DNA of 64,000 nt, taken from Maribacter sp. MJ134 (GTDB lineage: Bacteria; Bacteroidota; Bacteroidia; Flavobacteriales; Flavobacteriaceae). The notes under the pieces were generated by a model. That model saw only the letters and a program-made list of their open reading frames with translations. It was not told the origin of the DNA and made no database searches. Made by a program: the position numbers and the translations under genes. The stretch spans positions 992,001 to 1,056,000 of the forward strand of contig NZ_CP034570.1 in assembly GCF_003970695.1 (NCBI RefSeq). Reading direction: 5' to 3'. How positions within the stretch are numbered: position 1 is the first letter of the stretch; every line of letters starts with the position of its first letter. This document shows positions 25,239 through 34,800 of the stretch, in pieces.

Positions 25239-25287
25239 TTAATATTACTGGTTAATGGTTGTGTAGTTATTCAAAAAATAAAGATTA

Positions 25288-25295
25288 CAAAAATA
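25288..25295 (-). promoter_or_regulatory. -7 promoter box of the kinase-TPR operon
   Basis: The minus strand reads TATTTTTG, an exact TAnnTTTG match, 49 bases upstream of the kinase ATG and downstream of element C1. Confidence 0.4.
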
Positions 25296-25378
25296 GTCAG
25301 AAATCACGTTATGGGTAAAGACTTAAGCTATTCTTTTACAAATAGTTACTAACACAAATTTAACTAAGTATTTGAATA

Positions 25379-25436
25379 CCATTCCACACAAATTGCCCGC
25401 CCTCCTGTCGTCGGGTCACATAATAAGTATTATTTT
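25379..25436. repeat. Intergenic element C, copy 1
   Basis: The core CCATTCCACACA...CCCTCCTGTCGTCGG...TAATAAGT matches the copies at 28128, 38025 and 38885. This copy lies 141 bases upstream of the kinase start on the minus strand and just after the trypsin-like gene. It is the most diverged of the four and lacks the ACATAACGC boundary sequence. Confidence 0.65.
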
Positions 25437-25458
25437 AAGTCTTAAGTGAAGAAACTAA

Positions 25459-26598
25459 TTACAATAAATCATTTTTTTTGAGAAGTTCTTTTAGAGTTGG
25501 AATACTTGATATTTTTAATACATATTCCCCTGAACAACCAAAGTCAATACAGTCTTTAGGCATTATGCAATTATCAATTTTGTTCACCTTTTGTTTTGAC
25601 TGTCCTTTAACCACCATTCCAACAACATTATTTTCGGTGTTAAATACCGGAGAACCAGAATTACCAACATGAACATTTAAATTGGTATTGATAATATCTT
25701 CGCTCCAACTTTTGAATATCTGCCCATCTGGGCTATATTTTAAAGGAAGACCTTCCGACGCTCCAATTGCATATAACCTTTCATTTTCAAGATAATCTTC
25801 ATTCAAATCTATTCTTAGTATTCTTTTCTCTGGTATTTTTTTCAAAACCCTAAGAATCGTATAATCCATCATTGTGATAGAATCAAAAACATGGTCTACT
25901 GGATAGTCTACAATAAACCGTTGTTCAATTGGAATTTTTTGCACCACTTCATCACGGACACTCATATACATATCAAATACGAACTCATAGTCATAACAGT
26001 TTTTATCATTTACTTCATGACCTACAGTTAAAATATGATATGGAGAAATAGCAAAAGCCGTACAATTTGCTATTCGAAATTGGTCAATAAAACGGTAAGA
26101 AGCACAACCTTTATAATCTTGACCATTAAGTCGAAAAACCAACTCTCTATATTGCTTACTAGTATAAAACCCATTATCATTTATACTAGATTTCTTCATA
26201 ACCATGGCGACCCCAGAGAAGTTTTCCTTAACTTCTTTTTTGCCTACTAAAAAATAATCTTGACGATTGTCAACCTCTTTTGGTAACATTTCTAGTAATT
26301 GACTTGATGTAAAATCATTGAGGTCAACTTGGTTTAAACTCACAGGAAATTCAATGCGGTCCTCACTCATATTTATGATATTTCCCGCTCTATTTTCATA
26401 ATCAACATTTGTAAAAGCAACTGCATTCCTTTCTTGTAGTTCAAATAAGACTTGTTGTCTAAAAACGACATCTGACTTTGCCATTTTTTTCAAATTCTCT
26501 ATTGACTTTATATTTTTTGAAGCTTTACATTGATAGATGCTTAATGAACTACCTATGAAGACGATTATAAACAATACGTACCAAATCCATTTTCTCAT
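25459..26598 (-). CDS. Membrane-anchored trypsin-like serine peptidase
   Basis: The 379-residue protein starts with a single hydrophobic anchor (about residues 5-22). From about 170 a trypsin-like fold shows the His-Asp-Ser triad: H194 in LTVGHEV (for TAAHC), D245 in MMDYTILRV, and S314 in VGNSGSP (for GDSGGP). The triad is complete. The chain probably faces the periplasm. It overlaps the upstream gene by four bases, so it is co-expressed with the secreted barrel-like protein. Such peptidases also occur in bacterial conflict systems, but the exported location here argues for a cell-envelope job. Confidence 0.85.
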   Translation of the reverse strand: MRKWIWYVLFIIVFIGSSLSIYQCKASKNIKSIENLKKMAKSDVVFRQQVLFELQERNAVAFTNVDYENRAGNIINMSEDRIEFPVSLNQVDLNDFTSSQLLEMLPKEVDNRQDYFLVGKKEVKENFSGVAMVMKKSSINDNGFYTSKQYRELVFRLNGQDYKGCASYRFIDQFRIANCTAFAISPYHILTVGHEVNDKNCYDYEFVFDMYMSVRDEVVQKIPIEQRFIVDYPVDHVFDSITMMDYTILRVLKKIPEKRILRIDLNEDYLENERLYAIGASEGLPLKYSPDGQIFKSWSEDIINTNLNVHVGNSGSPVFNTENNVVGMVVKGQSKQKVNKIDNCIMPKDCIDFGCSGEYVLKISSIPTLKELLKKNDLL

Positions 26599-27923
26599 TT
26601 TTTGGTATTTTTAAAGTTATAGGTAACACCAAAAAAGAGACCCCATTCATTTTGCTTTGTTGTGGGTACTGCTTCTACAGCAATTGGTACAAAAAGTTCA
26701 TTGCCACTTTTGGTCACAGAACCAGACAATTTATCTATTCTAGATATAGCTGCTCCAATATTAAGACCTAGTTCCCTCTTTTTCCCAATTAATATTCCAC
26801 CACCAAGAAGATATCTGGTTTTACCGTCCAATGGAGATAAAGCTAAGCCCATATTTAAGGCTATATCTGTATGAGAAGAAAATTTCCACCCAATATGCGC
26901 TAGGGCTCCCACCGCGATATCAAAATCTGGAGATTTTTCCGGTAATACTGCTTTTGTGGTTTCGTCGCGTTCAGTAAGATAATACGATTTTTCAACGATA
27001 TCATTATAAAAGAATCCTGTTGAAAACCGTAAGCGTATTCCTCCTCCCTCAGTATAGATATCTATTGTTTCTTTTAAAAGTGTATCTTTTGAAAAGGCGT
27101 CTAACATAACAACTTCCGCCTCAAGTAAATCTTTTCTACTATAATATACTTTTTCAAAAATTTTGTTAGGCTTTGCATCCTCTGCGTTTTTAATAAACTT
27201 AAGATAATCTTCATATTTTTTGATTTTAATCTGATTTTCTAAAGCCACAAGGTTGGCGTGTAGTTGAATGAACTTTTCACTAATAGCATCGGTCGCAGTA
27301 AATCTAAAATTCATTCGAGATTCCATGAATTGTCTAGTAGAAGAGATATTTTGGATTCCTTGGATTAAATAATTATAAACTTCTTTGTAAGCGTTTTTGC
27401 TCTTTGGAGAGTTTTTGATTTTTTCGGTTTTAGGTTTAAGGATAAGCTCCTCTAAATCAGACAGACATGTTGATGCAAGCATTTTAGTTTGGCTTACATC
27501 CACCCCTTTTACACGTATTGCCTTATTCAATGCCTTAGCTTTTTCTTCTAAAATTTTCAGGTCATCAAGAATTTGAGTTGCTGCATTATACAGTTTTTCG
27601 TGGTCGGTGTATACTGTGTTCTCTACATCACCGGTCGTGCTTTTGTATAAAGACATGGCGGCATCAACATCAAGCAAAATTGGTTTTAAAACCTCAGGTA
27701 TTGGGGAAACCAATTCCTTATCTTTTGCTGTTACAGAAAATTTCATTGTTGCGGTATTAATACCGTCTATTTTAATCTTATAAGGAATTCCTTTTCTTAT
27801 TATCTTATTCGGCTTTTCAATACGGTGTTCCTTTGAATTGTAAGAAAGCTTGATATCTTCTTGACTAAATGTTAAGGATGGAATTAAAAGTAACGAAGCA
27901 TAGAGAAAAAAGATTTTTTTCAT
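26595..27923 (-). CDS. Secreted protein with helical middle and beta-barrel-like C-terminus
   Basis: The start at 27923 gives a clean signal peptide (MKKIFFLYASLLLIPSLTFSQ). An in-frame ATG at 27992 would add 23 residues ahead of it and is rejected. Residues about 80-290 of the mature chain are long charged helices. The last 150 or so residues alternate (GGGIRLRFSTGFFYND, LGGGILIGKKRELGLNIGAAI, WGLFFGVTYNF) and end in an aromatic residue near the C-terminus, like an outer-membrane barrel. No family is recognised. The peptidase gene overlaps its end, so the two likely work together at the envelope. Confidence 0.75.
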   Translation of the reverse strand: MKKIFFLYASLLLIPSLTFSQEDIKLSYNSKEHRIEKPNKIIRKGIPYKIKIDGINTATMKFSVTAKDKELVSPIPEVLKPILLDVDAAMSLYKSTTGDVENTVYTDHEKLYNAATQILDDLKILEEKAKALNKAIRVKGVDVSQTKMLASTCLSDLEELILKPKTEKIKNSPKSKNAYKEVYNYLIQGIQNISSTRQFMESRMNFRFTATDAISEKFIQLHANLVALENQIKIKKYEDYLKFIKNAEDAKPNKIFEKVYYSRKDLLEAEVVMLDAFSKDTLLKETIDIYTEGGGIRLRFSTGFFYNDIVEKSYYLTERDETTKAVLPEKSPDFDIAVGALAHIGWKFSSHTDIALNMGLALSPLDGKTRYLLGGGILIGKKRELGLNIGAAISRIDKLSGSVTKSGNELFVPIAVEAVPTTKQNEWGLFFGVTYNFKNTKK

Positions 27924-28277
27924 TTTGTAAACTTTTAGTTGGTTTTCAATCAGATAAAGATTTATATTTTGAACATATTGTGAAATACCCAATCATAGGT
28001 ATTTATCCAAAGTTCTTAGGGGAAGTAAATTGCAGGTAATTCGACATTTGAGGAATCTAAATATATAAAAAATTAACAAGAATCCAATTACGGTTTTCCG
28101 CAACTAATTTGTATTTGTAGTAAAATACCATTCCACACACATTGCCTTCCCTCCTACCGTCGGTCAGTTAATAAGTGTTCCATTACCTTTTCAGAGAAAG
28201 CTTTTAGAAGAAAAATTTAAAGAAGATGCACTACCAAGTACTTTGCTTTACCCAAGCAAAGTTACATAACGCGGAAC
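27924..28277. other. Intergenic stretch upstream of the secreted-protein gene
   Basis: It holds element C2 and a perfect hairpin ACTTTGCTT (28240-28248) / AAGCAAAGT (28254-28262). ACATAACGC follows at 28264-28272 and is also found next to element C3. A short CGGTTTTCCG inverted repeat lies at 28091-28100, at the position of a longer palindrome near C3. No gene was found. Confidence 0.6.
28128..28215. repeat. Intergenic element C, copy 2
   Basis: About 88 bases from CCATTCCACACACATTGCC through GTCGGTCAGTTAATAAGTG to CCATTACCTTTT. They are nearly identical to copy 3 at 38025. This copy lies about 205 bases upstream of the secreted barrel-like gene and directly abuts the boundary of element B2. 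Confidence 0.8.
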
Positions 28278-28756
28278 ATTATGATACAGATTGATATATA
28301 AGTATTTCAGGTTCAAACTCTTAGCTGTAGGTCATAATTCTATTATGTAAAATATCCCTTGCATTTATAGCTTTTATGAGAATTACCAACTGGGTCATCA
28401 GCCTTTTTAATTTACGCGACAAGAAAATTTTCCACACAGAAGAAAATTTATTTCAAACTTCGAAATTCGTCAGCCCAGACGACAAACCTTTCGTCTGTAC
28501 TCATAATTTGCCGTTATGTAAAATAGCCGCTGCCAAACGCTCGATTGCTTTGTATAAATAAAATGCTCAGGCATTTTTTTCTACACACAATTTCCAGCCG
28601 CTTGCCAACGCCATTTAAAAGCTAGCCTTTTAGGTTTATTTAAAATTAGTGTATTAAAGGAAATGTGTGCAAGATTTTTTTCTACGAGATTCTCGTCAAC
28701 TTGCCGCAACAGCTAAAATTTTCTCTGCGAGCAAAATTCTTAGCCCTTGCTAACCT
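28278..28756. repeat. Structured intergenic element B, copy 2
   Basis: Second copy of the element at 21417-21898. The hairpin AAAATGC-TCAG-GCATTTT is at 28560-28577 and is followed by T residues on the plus strand. The stem GCTAAAATTTT (28712-28722) pairs with AAAATTCTTAGC (28733-28744). Compared with copy 1 (GCTTA...TAAGC), the T-A pair has become an A-T pair (GCTAA...TTAGC), which keeps pairing. It lies directly 3' of the PIN-domain gene on the minus strand. Confidence 0.75.
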
Positions 28757-28811
28757 CTCGTCTTGATTGAATCTTTTCTTTAGGCACTTCTAACATTATG
28801 TCAAATTGAAA

Positions 28812-29630
28812 TTAAGTGATTAGATAGTCCTTAATCCTATCATCATTTAAAATATAATTTCTCCATTTATTGTCAAACGTTAGATACTTATCACCTTGGG
28901 ATACGTACATTATATTAAACCAATCTACAATATCGTTTCCCTTAACCTTCATGTCTTTCGTAGTCTCTAATTTTTTGAAATAAATTTCGGTAACAATCAT
29001 AAATAATTCAATTGCAGACCAATCGAATTTGTTCCAATTTATTTTATAATTAGTTTGCTTAGTATAGTTATTCAGAAAGGAAATGACCATTTGTTTATTT
29101 ACTTCTGAAGGGTCAATTTCTAGATGTTTCTTTTTTCCTATTCCCTTATTTATATTTTTTCTTAATTCTTGTAAATCTTGATTGGCAATAGCTGCTAAGC
29201 TCTGAGAATGTCCTCGTTGTTTTTGACATTCTTCAATTACTTTTTGCTTTGTTTCATTATCTATAGTGCTACCTTCCTTTATCTCCCGATTCATTAAATC
29301 CCCAAAAGCACTTAACATTTGCACTAAGTCTTTAGAATCTTGTGGAGTATAATCTTCAAATTGGTTCTGTAATATGTAGTCAAAAGGGTTTTCGGGTATT
29401 ATCGGACCGCAGTTTTTATAAATCATCTTTATGGTATCCTGATAAAATTTAGGCTCTTCAACCATCGCCTGTGATGCGGACAACTCGACTAGAGAAAACG
29501 AAGTTGGAATTAAATCAAAACCATCAGGCTTTTCATAATTGCCTGTACTCATCTCGTACCATACATTAGTATCACAAATTATATATGGTTTTTGTTTTTT
29601 GTAAACTATCTTCAATTTAGTTTTGGCCAT
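28812..29630 (-). CDS. PIN-domain nuclease candidate
   Basis: The 272-residue cytosolic protein has the PIN pattern of four acidic residues in order: D20 in YIICDTNVWYE, E49 in SFSLVELSAS, D233/D236 in GNDIVDWFN and D253 in YLTFDNKW. PIN domains are metal-dependent ribonucleases or nucleases. Most toxins of this fold are near 130-150 residues; this one has a long helical insert of about 130 residues between the second and third acidic residues and has no antitoxin gene beside it. It lies 298 bases downstream of drmB, separated by element A2. It could act with the drm operon or be an independent defence gene. Confidence 0.7.
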   Translation of the reverse strand: MAKTKLKIVYKKQKPYIICDTNVWYEMSTGNYEKPDGFDLIPTSFSLVELSASQAMVEEPKFYQDTIKMIYKNCGPIIPENPFDYILQNQFEDYTPQDSKDLVQMLSAFGDLMNREIKEGSTIDNETKQKVIEECQKQRGHSQSLAAIANQDLQELRKNINKGIGKKKHLEIDPSEVNKQMVISFLNNYTKQTNYKINWNKFDWSAIELFMIVTEIYFKKLETTKDMKVKGNDIVDWFNIMYVSQGDKYLTFDNKWRNYILNDDRIKDYLIT

Positions 29631-29657
29631 GATGAGAACTTAGTTTTAAATAACTCT

Positions 29658-29880
29658 CTTTTCTTTTTTTCTTGATAAAAAAAGAAACAAAAAAATCAAG
29701 GCTTACAGATAATTTTGGAAACAATGTACGGCTCAGTCGCTATATTCTAGAAAGCATTCCAACCATTAAGACCTCTTTGAACTGCTTGAAACATTATACT
29801 GGTCAACAAACCGTATTGCGAGCCCTCTAGAATATGACCGCTCCCCTCTCCTATTGTTTTACCAAAATTCTCTTAGGCCG
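29658..29880. repeat. Structured intergenic element A, copy 2
   Basis: Second copy of the element at 22404-22631, in the same orientation. Tiers: AATTTTGG 29711-29718 with CCAAAATT 29862-29869; ATATTCTAGA 29742-29751 with TCTAGAATAT 29826-29835; and GACC 29770-29773 with GGTC 29801-29804. The middle and inner arms changed on both sides relative to copy 1, so the structure is kept while sequence drifts. It separates drmB from the PIN-domain gene. The T-rich head resembles dispersed repeats I recall from other Bacteroidetes. Confidence 0.8.
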
Positions 29881-29927
29881 TTTTGCCAACACTCCATTCG
29901 TGTAAACGGACTTGGCATTTATTTTGT

Positions 29928-31856
29928 TTATAATTCTTTAAAATACCCATAATCCTTGTCAATTAATATCCTTCTATCTAAATAACAATTGAACATTTCA
30001 CAAGATGTCTCGGGCAGCAAAGCACAACTGAAACAAGCAGAAAGATTTAAATTGCTTACACCTTGTCCATTAGTGTGGTAACAAATTGGGTCAGTTGCGC
30101 AGTCTTTAGCTCTTATGATGGCCGATTCAATTAGCTTACCGATTTTATCGTCATCACATATTGAAGTAAGACCTCCATAGCTTCCTTCTGAACCAGCAAT
30201 TGTATAAATTAGTAAGCCATTCATTTTTAATTCATCATCAAGATATAACCTTTCTTTAATGGAAGTTGCTGGATAACCACACAAATATTCTAACTCCTTG
30301 ATTATGAGATGAGAAAATGTATGTAACAAAATGTATTTAGCAGTAATATCTAGAGTTTCATTAAAATTTGAATCTAAATTATTATGATTAGTTACTATTA
30401 TAGAGATTCGTTCTTTTATTAAATGATTGGATTGCATCCAACTAATTAATTTTTCATCTTCAAAATCAAAAAATATTCCTTCCCCGTAACTCTCAATTGC
30501 AGGTAAATATTTTACACTTAGACCTTTTTTAGAAGTGAATTTTTTTAGTATTACCTCTTTATTACTTTCATCAATTTCATCATCTTTTAAAAATGAATCC
30601 GTTGAAATAGGCTCTTGCCTTGTATAAGATGTTTGTACTGAGGTAATTTTAATTTTATCCATTCTGTAAATGGATTTTATTAGTTTGTTTTGAAAAAAAG
30701 TTGCGTCAATTTTCTCAAAAACTAGTTCATCCTTCCTATCCGAACTGTCGTTATCTATAATAAATCTATATTCATCATATCTGTATTGATTTTCTGTTTG
30801 GGATATTATGAAGTCTTTTACATTAAAGTTATTATCAATGAGATTTTGAATAATATTTGAGTCAATCTCTATGTTTTTATATCTTTTTAAACTTTTAGCG
30901 ATTTGTTTAGCATTTCCGCCATCTTCAAATTCATCTTTAATTAATTCAATTGTAAACTCATTTAATTCATCATTTGCTGGAATATAAATACTGGACAATA
31001 TATTTGGGTAATAGACACTATTACTTGACCGAATTACCGGCTTAAATAGTATGTCACTTTCATTAGTATTAGGAAATAGTTCTTGGATTTTGATTCTTAA
31101 ATTAAACAATCCAGAAAGTGTTGTGAAATTTAATTTTTCACCTTGCTTGTTTTTAGCAATAATAAAAATACCTTTTAAATCATCTAATTTATCGGACGTA
31201 TTATATTCTAAATTTAAATCCTCGGGTACTACTATATTGGATAAAGTTAAAGTTTCTTCAATATTTTCATCTTCAGAATTAGTACTCTTCTCACGCTTTT
31301 TTTCCTTCTTTAACATGGCCCATTTATCCCAAGGAATATCAGTTACATCTCCATTCGGTGCTGTCAAAATAAAACGAACTTGCTCCAAATCAAAAAACTT
31401 CCGCTTTTTATCTCTGTTTTTTACATAGCAGCTATAACATTTAGGTGGATAAAAACTATCTCTATGATAAGTTTCTACATTGTTCTGCCAATTTATTAAC
31501 CAATTACTGATTTTATCAAATTTTTGACAGTGATTACAATAAAACCATTCAGGAAAATACTTAGCGGAAAGTACTTTGTGTTCATTGCCTCTTGGTAACC
31601 TGTAGCCTAGTTCTAAATCATTTACAGGAATTCTAATTAGGTTTTCTAATTCTTGAAAATACTTACTTATCCTATTCTTAAACCTTTTGTCTTTAATTAA
31701 GTTATGTTCTTCAAATTCTTCATTTACAAATTGAAAAAAAGGCCATTCATCAAAAGGTTTAATTAGAATGGAACCATCTCTTGTCTCAATAATAGAGCCA
31801 ACTCCCCCATATGAACTAATCGCTTTTCTTGTCTGTATTTGTTCAAATTGCCCCAT
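29928..31856 (-). CDS. drmB: DISARM protein DrmB (DUF1998)
   Basis: The 642-residue protein carries two CxxC pairs (C107/C110 and C140/C143), a probable zinc ribbon near the N-terminus. A DUF1998 domain fills the C-terminus: GLLIYTIAGSEGSYGGLT, then DPICYHTNGQGVSNLNLSAC, FSCALLPETSCEMFN and YLDRR. This is the DrmB layout. In DISARM, DrmA and DrmB form a DNA-translocating complex that acts on phage DNA. Its ATG overlaps the drmA stop by one base (TAATG). The gene is strongly AT-rich, unlike flanking core genes. Confidence 0.88.
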   Translation of the reverse strand: MGQFEQIQTRKAISSYGGVGSIIETRDGSILIKPFDEWPFFQFVNEEFEEHNLIKDKRFKNRISKYFQELENLIRIPVNDLELGYRLPRGNEHKVLSAKYFPEWFYCNHCQKFDKISNWLINWQNNVETYHRDSFYPPKCYSCYVKNRDKKRKFFDLEQVRFILTAPNGDVTDIPWDKWAMLKKEKKREKSTNSEDENIEETLTLSNIVVPEDLNLEYNTSDKLDDLKGIFIIAKNKQGEKLNFTTLSGLFNLRIKIQELFPNTNESDILFKPVIRSSNSVYYPNILSSIYIPANDELNEFTIELIKDEFEDGGNAKQIAKSLKRYKNIEIDSNIIQNLIDNNFNVKDFIISQTENQYRYDEYRFIIDNDSSDRKDELVFEKIDATFFQNKLIKSIYRMDKIKITSVQTSYTRQEPISTDSFLKDDEIDESNKEVILKKFTSKKGLSVKYLPAIESYGEGIFFDFEDEKLISWMQSNHLIKERISIIVTNHNNLDSNFNETLDITAKYILLHTFSHLIIKELEYLCGYPATSIKERLYLDDELKMNGLLIYTIAGSEGSYGGLTSICDDDKIGKLIESAIIRAKDCATDPICYHTNGQGVSNLNLSACFSCALLPETSCEMFNCYLDRRILIDKDYGYFKEL

Positions 31857-34800
31857 TATTTATTTGTAATTTTTATTATACTATTTGTATCAATTTCTCG
31901 CATTGACATCATTAAACTCCATTCATCTAAATCAGATATTTTTTTAATCAATATTTTATAAGTCAATTCCCCTTCTTTATTATTCCATTTCTCAGCTAAA
32001 CTTTCTAATTTATTCAACGCGTAATCAAGTTGTTTTCTGTTTTTTATTCTGTTAGAAATAAACTCCTTTAATTCTTGATAATTTCCATCGAAATCTTTTG
32101 CTTGTTTATCTTCTGATAAACCTAATTTATGTCTAACAAAACATACTAATAAACTAGCCAAAACCTTGTCCAATGAAATTTCTGTAAAAGGTGTAACACT
32201 TAATGGTTCAACATATTTATAATAGGCTGTATTGAAGGGGACATAATTCTCAAAATATGATTTATCTCTTGACCTATTAGCATCTAATAAATTGATTACA
32301 ATTCCTTGTTCCTTTCTCCCTACACGACTTGAAGCTTGAATATATTCTGCAACATTTTTAGGTTGCCCATTCATTAACATTACATTTAATCTTTCTATAT
32401 CAATGCCTACAGAAAACATATTAGAAGCCAATACTAAATCAACTGTATTTTTAACAAACCTCCAGCCATTATCACTTGTTATAACATCAAAAGGCTGCTC
32501 TAATTCATTAAGAAGATTTTTTATAGAGTTACTTTCTACCCTACTAGTTAATTCTTTAGTTCTCGATGAAAGTCCAAAATAATTAAAACCATAAGCCTGC
32601 TTATTTAGATTATATCTGGTATGCAACAATTTTATAAAATCTGTAATTTCTGCAGGTACCTTATTGTAGATTTTACCAACATCACGAAGACTGTTGTAAA
32701 ACGAGACTATTGTCCAAAAGTTATTTTCGTATTTTTTTATTTCTTCAGCATTTAAATTCTCTTTTTCTTTAAAATATTTAAAAAGCTCAATACGAGCTAA
32801 AAGTAAATTTCCTAGAATTCTAATTTGAGAATTCAATGCTGTTTTGCCCGTTGGCATAAAACCAATGTGCTTTCTCTTACTGTTTTCAGAAACAAAAGAA
32901 AAGAAATTGTCATTATATGCGGCTCCCATTGGAGGGAAAACATTTAACTTTCTATTTCCATAGAGCATTGCAACTTGATGCTTAGTATTTCTTGTGGTTG
33001 CTGTAGAAGCAATTATTTTTGGTTTTCGGCTTCCTTTTGTGGATAACAATTCAACAATAGACTCATAAAGTCCTGTAATAGAACCTAAGGGGCCACTTAA
33101 TAAATGTAATTCATCTTGAATAATTAAATCTGGTGGTAGTTTAGGATTATTTATTGGTAGTGAATTAAATAATCTATGTCCTTCTTTTCTATGAGAAAGC
33201 ATTGCAAATTTGTCCACAGTTGCAAAAAGTAAAGTTGGGGGTGTAGTATATATTTTATCATCTACAAAATAGATTGGTAATTCATCACTAAACGAACAAT
33301 TTTCATTAATACATTTTGTCAAAAAACTAGAAGTACTTGCACTATATCCTTGTTGATAATACCCTAATTTGTTTTGCGAAACTAAATTACAACCACACCA
33401 TGAACAATTGGTTATTGGAAATGAATTTACTTTTTTATAGTCACCAATTTTACCACTATTCAATTTTGTTATTTCATCTAGGATTTTTTTGTGGATAGAT
33501 TTAGCATCCTTAAAGTAGTTCGGAGTTGTTGAAGCACCAACCCACATACCTATTGAAATTTTTGAGGTTCCAAAAAAGTAATTATGACCTTCATCAAATT
33601 GACGCCTTAAAAAGTCTAATGAAAGTATGAGTTTAGTTGCTCTGTCAAATTGTTGTGCAGTTAAGAGACGTAAAGTATATCGCATAATCACAGAGACCCC
33701 ATCAGCATTTGATTTATGTGAAATCCTTCTACTTATAATGGAAAATGCAGTTAATGCTAGATAAGCTTCCGTTTTACCTCCCCCAGTAGGGAACCAAAGT
33801 AAATCTACAATGTCATTCCTGTCATTTGATTTTTCATTGATTATTGATTCTATATTTAGCAGAAAAAAGGCTAACTGAAATGGTCGATATTGAGGGTTAA
33901 AAGTTGTGTTTTCTTTAAAAAAATCTAAACTGTTGTAATTTATATTACTATTAAGTTCATTCAACTCAATTCCTTTTGTGCCAAATTCATTTTTATTTGA
34001 AATAAGCATTTGAATAAACATAGAAGTATTTGCCAACTGAAAAGACTTGAATGCGACCTCATTATTTGCAAGAAAATCTATATTTTTTATAAGCCTATTA
34101 TAAGTGGATTTTTGATTATTAATAATTTCATCTAAAGATTCTTTGTAGCTCTCCTCTGCCCTAGTTGGTTCTTGTGTGGTTTTTATCCAATCCTGATATT
34201 GATTTGCAAAAAGTTTTAATTTTTCAATAATAATGTCTTTTTTTAAGTCCGTCCAAATAGACAGCTTCCTTAAAGATGTTATACTTTTTAGCTCTTCCGG
34301 AAAATTATTTCTGAAACTATTGCTATAGTTTTTAATCTCAACTTCAGGTAAAAAAGTTGTTTTTAATTCCGTTGGTTTTTTCGGATTATCCCAAGTAACT
34401 GCACAGCCGTGTCCAATGGCGTATGAGTGCTCTTCTCTATATTGAAAATTGATTAAGTTGAGTTCTTCATCAAATGGGTTAGTTTCGGATAATTGCTTGT
34501 ACGGTTTAAAAGAAGTGCCACTTACAACAACTTCACCTTGAAAAATAGCTTTTGCATTAAGTTGTTCATTACCAAGAGAAAATTTCTTTTTTGAATGCTC
34601 CTCTCTATTAGCCATTAAAATTTTTATAAATCTACCATAGTCAGTTTCATATACTTTCTTATAATAACAGGTTAGAATTCTTTTATTCTCGGCATCTTCT
34701 TCTAAAGCATATTCCTTAGATTCATCAACATTAGCTTCATTTAAATTTAGAGTTAATTCAATTGGCTTTTGTCTTACTCTTTTCCATAATCGTTGCCCTA

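Noticed and set aside
28376-28561. 61-codon plus-strand open frame in element B2
   Set aside because: No matching frame in copy B1 and no promoter or start context; judged a chance frame.
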